Below, piece after piece: positions 60,861 to 64,000 of a stretch of 64,000 bases of DNA. Source of the DNA: Pseudomonas maioricensis (GTDB taxonomy: Bacteria > Pseudomonadota > Gammaproteobacteria > Pseudomonadales > Pseudomonadaceae); NCBI RefSeq assembly GCF_022790535.1, contig NZ_LOHG01000011.1:1-64000 (forward strand). The letters are read 5' to 3'. The notes beneath the pieces are model-generated. The model did no database searches, was not told where the DNA came from, and saw only the letters and a list, made by a program, of their open reading frames with translations. How positions within the stretch are numbered: position 1 is the first letter of the stretch; each line of letters opens with the position of its first letter. Made by a program: the position numbers and the translations under genes.

Positions 60861-61871
60861 TCAGCACTCGATGATTGCTTTGACGACGCCCTGTTTCGGG
60901 TCGAGCAAGGTGGTGAACGACTCGGCCACATTCTTGAGTGTCAGCCGGTGGGTGTTCAACGCTGCGTCTGGAATCAAGCCGTTGCGCAAGCATTCTTCCA
61001 CGTAGTGAAAGTCTTCTTTGGTGGCGTTACGGCTGCCCATTAACGTGGCTTCACGCTTGTGAAATTCAGGGTCGGAAAAGGTAATGGAATCCCTGACCAC
61101 CGAAATCATCACGTAAGTGCCGCCGTGCGCGATGAACTCGAAGCCGCGTTCCATCGCTCGGGCATTGCCGGTGGCATCGAACACCACATCGAAGAAATCA
61201 CCCCCTGTGAGGTCAGACAGGGCCTGCTTGTCGCCTTCGCCGATTTTTACGGCCGCATGGATATTCAAATGCTGCGAACAGAACGCCAGTCGGTCATCCC
61301 GGGTGTCCAGCACCGTGACCTGAGCCCCGCGCAGGTTGGCGAAGATCGCCGCTGCCATGCCAATCGGGCCGGTACCGACCACCAGCACGCGCTTGTCGGC
61401 CTGCACATTTGAGCGCCGCACCGCGTGTGCGCCGATCGACAGGAATTCGATCATGGCGGCCTGATCGAGGGACACCCCCATTGCTTTGTGCACGAACGCC
61501 TGCGGGATACTCAGGTATACGGTGAAGGCCCCATCGCAGTGAACACCCAGGACCTGGATACAGGTGCAGCAGTTGGTTTTTCCCTGACGGCAGGCACTGC
61601 AGGTCCCGCAGGAAAGGTAAGGCATCACGTAAACCACATCGCCAACAGCCAGCTCGCTGGTGCCGTCAGCGTCTTCGACCACCCCGGAGAATTCATGGCC
61701 CATCACGCGCGGGTAATCGAGGTAAGGCTGGTTACCGGTGTAGATATGCAGGTCAGTGCCGCAGACGCCAACTCGTTTGACACGGATCAGGACCTCTCCG
61801 GGTTGCCGGACCGGTTTGTCACGTTCAATGGCGGTCAACGATCCAGGTTCATTACAGATGACAGTCAGCAT
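60861..61871 (-). CDS. Zinc-dependent alcohol dehydrogenase, LgoD/RspB-like
   Basis: A 336-residue medium-chain dehydrogenase: catalytic Cys in GVCGTDLH, GHEFSG, structural Cys cluster CGTCSACRQGKTNC and VGTGPIGMAAA Rossmann loop. AAGGAG precedes the ATG by 7 bases. Next to altronate dehydratase it could oxidise L-galactonate to tagaturonate (as E. coli LgoD does) or interconvert altronate and tagaturonate. The precise substrate is open. Distinct from the rspB-like protein at 53197. Confidence 0.88.
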   Translation of the reverse strand: MLTVICNEPGSLTAIERDKPVRQPGEVLIRVKRVGVCGTDLHIYTGNQPYLDYPRVMGHEFSGVVEDADGTSELAVGDVVYVMPYLSCGTCSACRQGKTNCCTCIQVLGVHCDGAFTVYLSIPQAFVHKAMGVSLDQAAMIEFLSIGAHAVRRSNVQADKRVLVVGTGPIGMAAAIFANLRGAQVTVLDTRDDRLAFCSQHLNIHAAVKIGEGDKQALSDLTGGDFFDVVFDATGNARAMERGFEFIAHGGTYVMISVVRDSITFSDPEFHKREATLMGSRNATKEDFHYVEECLRNGLIPDAALNTHRLTLKNVAESFTTLLDPKQGVVKAIIEC

Positions 61872-62013
61872 GCTGATGCTCCTTGTTTATGGGGAAGGGC
61901 ACCGAACGCGCTGCTGATGGGGGATCTATTCATCAGTGGGATCTCTTTTTGTTGTAGTCGGACAGGTGCCCGCTCGGATGATCACGGCTGAAAAACTACA
62001 CGCCACACATTAC

Positions 62014-62059
62014 ATTGGCAAGACCAATATCAACTCAATCTGGATTGGACTGACCAATC
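62014..62059. promoter_or_regulatory. Tandem TTGG-N5-CCAA operator candidates
   Basis: ATTGG-CAAGA-CCAAT (62014-62028) and GATTGG-ACTGA-CCAATC (62043-62059) are perfect inverted repeats with centres 30 bases apart, three helical turns. They resemble the TGGT-N3-ACCA sites of FadR/PdhR-type regulators. The 323-bp gap 61872-62194 contains no gene and separates the dehydrogenase gene from cdaR. Confidence 0.55.
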
Positions 62060-62194
62060 GTATTTTTCAGACAAGTGAATGCGGCATCGGACGCCTGCTT
62101 GTAAAACCGATGATGTGACCTTCATGATGCTCAGCGGGCATTCATCCGGGCCCGAGCACTTTCAAGCACACTCGCAGGGCAAAAGGACAACAAG

Positions 62195-63316
62195 ATGTTT
62201 GAACTGGACTACGCGCTGGCACAGGAGATAGTCGACCGGGCGATGGCCATCCTGCCGTGCAATGTCAACGTCATGGACAGTCAGGGATTGATCCTGGGGA
62301 GCGGTGAAACCGGACGTATCAATACCCGCCACGAGGGGGCGCAGCAGGTTTTGGCCACGCAGCAAATCCTGTCCATCGACATTCATCAGGCCTCGGGTCT
62401 CAAGGGCGTTCAACAGGGTATCAATGTACCGCTCATGCATGACGGGCGATTGATTGGCGTACTGGGGCTGACGGGGGATCCGCAGGCGCTGGGCACCTAC
62501 GCGCAGTTGTTGCGCATGACCGCTGAAATGCTCGTCGCTCAACGCCATCGGGAGGATGAGCGCCAGTGGCGCAAACTGCGTATTGATGAACTCCTGTCAC
62601 TGCTGCTGAACGAAACTGGCGAACCGGCCCGGCTGCTGGATGAAGCGCAACGACTGGGCCTCAAACCTCAGCTTGCACGCACACCGATATGGATTGAGCT
62701 GGCCTCGGATCAGGCGATTGCAGCAGTGTGTGAATGGCTGCAGGGACGAGCGGCGGACAGTTGGTGCCTGAGTTACTCTTCTAGAACACTGCTCTGGTGC
62801 CCCCCCTCGACAGCGGTTATTGACCCGGACAAGCTCCAGCAGAAAATGCAAACCCAGGGTTGGCTCGTAGACCGCCTGGCAATCGGCGTGCCTGCGCAGG
62901 ACATCGTGCAACTGCGCAAAGTCTGCATCCGGGTGAAGACGCTCGCCGCTTATGGCCTGGCGGTGATGACACACGAAAAAGTTTTGCACCTGACCCGCTA
63001 TCGCTTGCCGGTGATGTTGTGGGCGCATCGGGAAGAGGGCGCGACGGACGAACTACTGGCGATTATCGAGAAGGTCCGTGCCAGCGACAGCAATGGCCAG
63101 TTGATGCAGACCCTGCGCAGTTGGTGTGAACATAGCGGACAGGTTCAACAGTGCGCAGCAGCGTTGGGCTTGCACCGCAACAGCCTGCGCTATCGGATGG
63201 ACCGTATCGCGGAAATCACCGGCCTGGACCTGAGCAGGATCGATGACGTGATGACGTTGTACCTCGGTGTGCAGTTGCTTCCGGGAATTTCACTGGCTTG
63301 TGCGGGCGACCAATAA
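62195..63316 (+). CDS. cdaR: CdaR-family carbohydrate diacid regulator
   Basis: A 373-residue regulator: N-terminal sugar-diacid recognition domain (about 1-135, EIVDRAMAILPCNVNVMDSQGLILGSG, ETGRINTRHEGA) and C-terminal PucR-type HTH (CAAALGLHRNSLRYRMDRIAEITGLDL, about 323-350). It activates glucarate/galactarate/glycerate genes in E. coli and relatives. AAAGGA lies before the ATG. It precedes a glycerate kinase gene on the same strand, a common pairing. Confidence 0.93.
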   Translation: MFELDYALAQEIVDRAMAILPCNVNVMDSQGLILGSGETGRINTRHEGAQQVLATQQILSIDIHQASGLKGVQQGINVPLMHDGRLIGVLGLTGDPQALGTYAQLLRMTAEMLVAQRHREDERQWRKLRIDELLSLLLNETGEPARLLDEAQRLGLKPQLARTPIWIELASDQAIAAVCEWLQGRAADSWCLSYSSRTLLWCPPSTAVIDPDKLQQKMQTQGWLVDRLAIGVPAQDIVQLRKVCIRVKTLAAYGLAVMTHEKVLHLTRYRLPVMLWAHREEGATDELLAIIEKVRASDSNGQLMQTLRSWCEHSGQVQQCAAALGLHRNSLRYRMDRIAEITGLDLSRIDDVMTLYLGVQLLPGISLACAGDQ

Positions 63317-63408
63317 AACAGTTAATTTATTGTTCTGAAGACCGAAGCGTATTAGATGCATAGGCTGTCAGCCTGAAGGCACAACAAATAGATCGCCGGA
63401 GAGCGTCA

Positions 63409-64000
63409 ATGAAGATCGTCATAGCACCTGATTCGTTTAAAGACAGCCTGAGCGCAGCCGGTGTTGCTGAAGCGATTGCGCTGGGGCTGGCGGAAGTCTT
63501 TCCCCAGGCCGAACTTGTTCAATGCCCCATGGCCGATGGCGGCGAGGGCACCGTGGATGCGATCCTGGCGGTACTCGACGGCGAACGCCGTCAGGCTGTC
63601 GTCACCGGACCACTCGGGACTGAAGTCACGGCCCAGTGGGGGTGGTTACCCGAGTCGCGTACCGCAATCATTGAAATGGCCGAGGCCAGTGGCTTGCAAC
63701 TGGTGGCAGTGGCGCAACGGAATGCGTGTATCACCTCCACTGTGGGGACCGGCCAGCTGATCGTTGAAGCCCTTGATGCTGGCGCTGAGAAAATCGTCTT
63801 GACCATCGGCGGCAGCGCAACCAATGACGGCGGTGCGGGCATGCTCACTGCGCTGGGTGTGCGTTTTTATGATGCACAAGAAAACGAAGTGCAGCCCGGA
63901 GGTTTGGCGCTGTCCGGTCTGGCGCGCATCGAGCTGAACGGGCTGGACCCGCGTTTGCAGGCCGTCAGTTTCGAAATTGCAGCTGATGTCGATAACCCGC
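63409..64000 (+). CDS. garK: Glycerate 2-kinase GarK (5-prime part, cut by window end)
   Basis: Reading from ATG 63409 (GGAGAG 6 bases upstream) gives MKIVIAPDSFKDSLSA, then CPMADGGEGTVDA and TIGGSATNDGGAGML, the signatures of the class I glycerate kinase family. It phosphorylates D-glycerate to 2-phosphoglycerate, the last step of glucarate/galactarate breakdown. About 197 codons of roughly 380 are present; the frame is open at 64000. It lies 92 bases after cdaR, its probable activator. Confidence 0.93.
   Translation, partial: MKIVIAPDSFKDSLSAAGVAEAIALGLAEVFPQAELVQCPMADGGEGTVDAILAVLDGERRQAVVTGPLGTEVTAQWGWLPESRTAIIEMAEASGLQLVAVAQRNACITSTVGTGQLIVEALDAGAEKIVLTIGGSATNDGGAGMLTALGVRFYDAQENEVQPGGLALSGLARIELNGLDPRLQAVSFEIAADVDNP

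Noticed and set aside
1..64000. Mobile elements, prophage, CRISPR arrays, tRNA or rRNA genes
   Set aside because: No transposase, integrase, spaced direct repeats or tRNA-like cloverleaf was found. The repeats present are REP-type palindromes.

Overview
The window is chromosomal DNA from a Pseudomonas, most like the fluorescens/syringae lineage. The evidence is the gene content (Cti fatty-acid isomerase, P. stutzeri-type trehalose synthase, CbtAB with CobW and CobN, VpsR-like regulator, NfuA), an evenly high GC content, and the several families of REP-type palindromes (GAGCTTGCTCGCGAT, GGCTTGCCCGCGAT and others) typical of fluorescent pseudomonads. I see no phage, integron, insertion sequence, tRNA, rRNA or CRISPR array.

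Layout. 1-8.4 kb: metH (B12-dependent methionine synthase) divergent from cti, then an acyltransferase-3 gene and nfuA. 8.4-17.8 kb: an aerobic cobalamin locus with two divergent arms, each behind its own cobalamin riboswitch. The leftward arm is cbtB-cbtA-cobE-cobM (cobalt uptake and precorrin enzymes). The rightward arm is cobW-cobN-chlI/chlD (cobalt chelation). 18-28.8 kb: mostly single genes: a VpsR-like AAA+ regulator with an altered GAFTGA motif, a NadR-like kinase, uppP, a DUF1294 protein, a LysR/azoR pair, treS, an orphan sensor kinase and small conserved proteins. 28.9-34.4 kb: an iron-siderophore-type import operon (TonB receptor with STN domain, FecCD permease, ATPase, binding protein).

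34.6-50 kb: accessory catabolic and stress genes. A split transketolase, MFS and SDR set lies next to a LysR gene. A stress set comprises a DUF4142 protein, a small membrane protein and a YghA-like SDR. An operon encodes an MHS transporter, class II aldolase, GhrA-like dehydrogenase and M20 amidohydrolase, with a divergent LysR gene. 50-64 kb: a hexonate/hexuronate region. IclR gene, then kdgK-manD-rspB-transporter-uxuB-uxuA; then, on the other strand, a Zn-alcohol dehydrogenase, uxaA and a GntR gene; then cdaR and the start of a glycerate kinase gene. Both dehydratase branches converge on 2-keto-3-deoxygluconate, which KdgK phosphorylates.

The strongest special signal is at 17141-17188. The chlI-like frame reaches the dnaX-type slippery heptamer A AAA AAG one codon before its stop. 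A 14-bp stem-loop begins five bases later, and the -1 frame runs directly into a von Willebrand (ChlD) domain. The locus therefore looks able to make a ChlI-like small subunit and a ChlD-like AAA/linker/vWA fusion from one gene by programmed frameshifting, to serve CobN. No separate chlI, cobS or cobT is present in the window.
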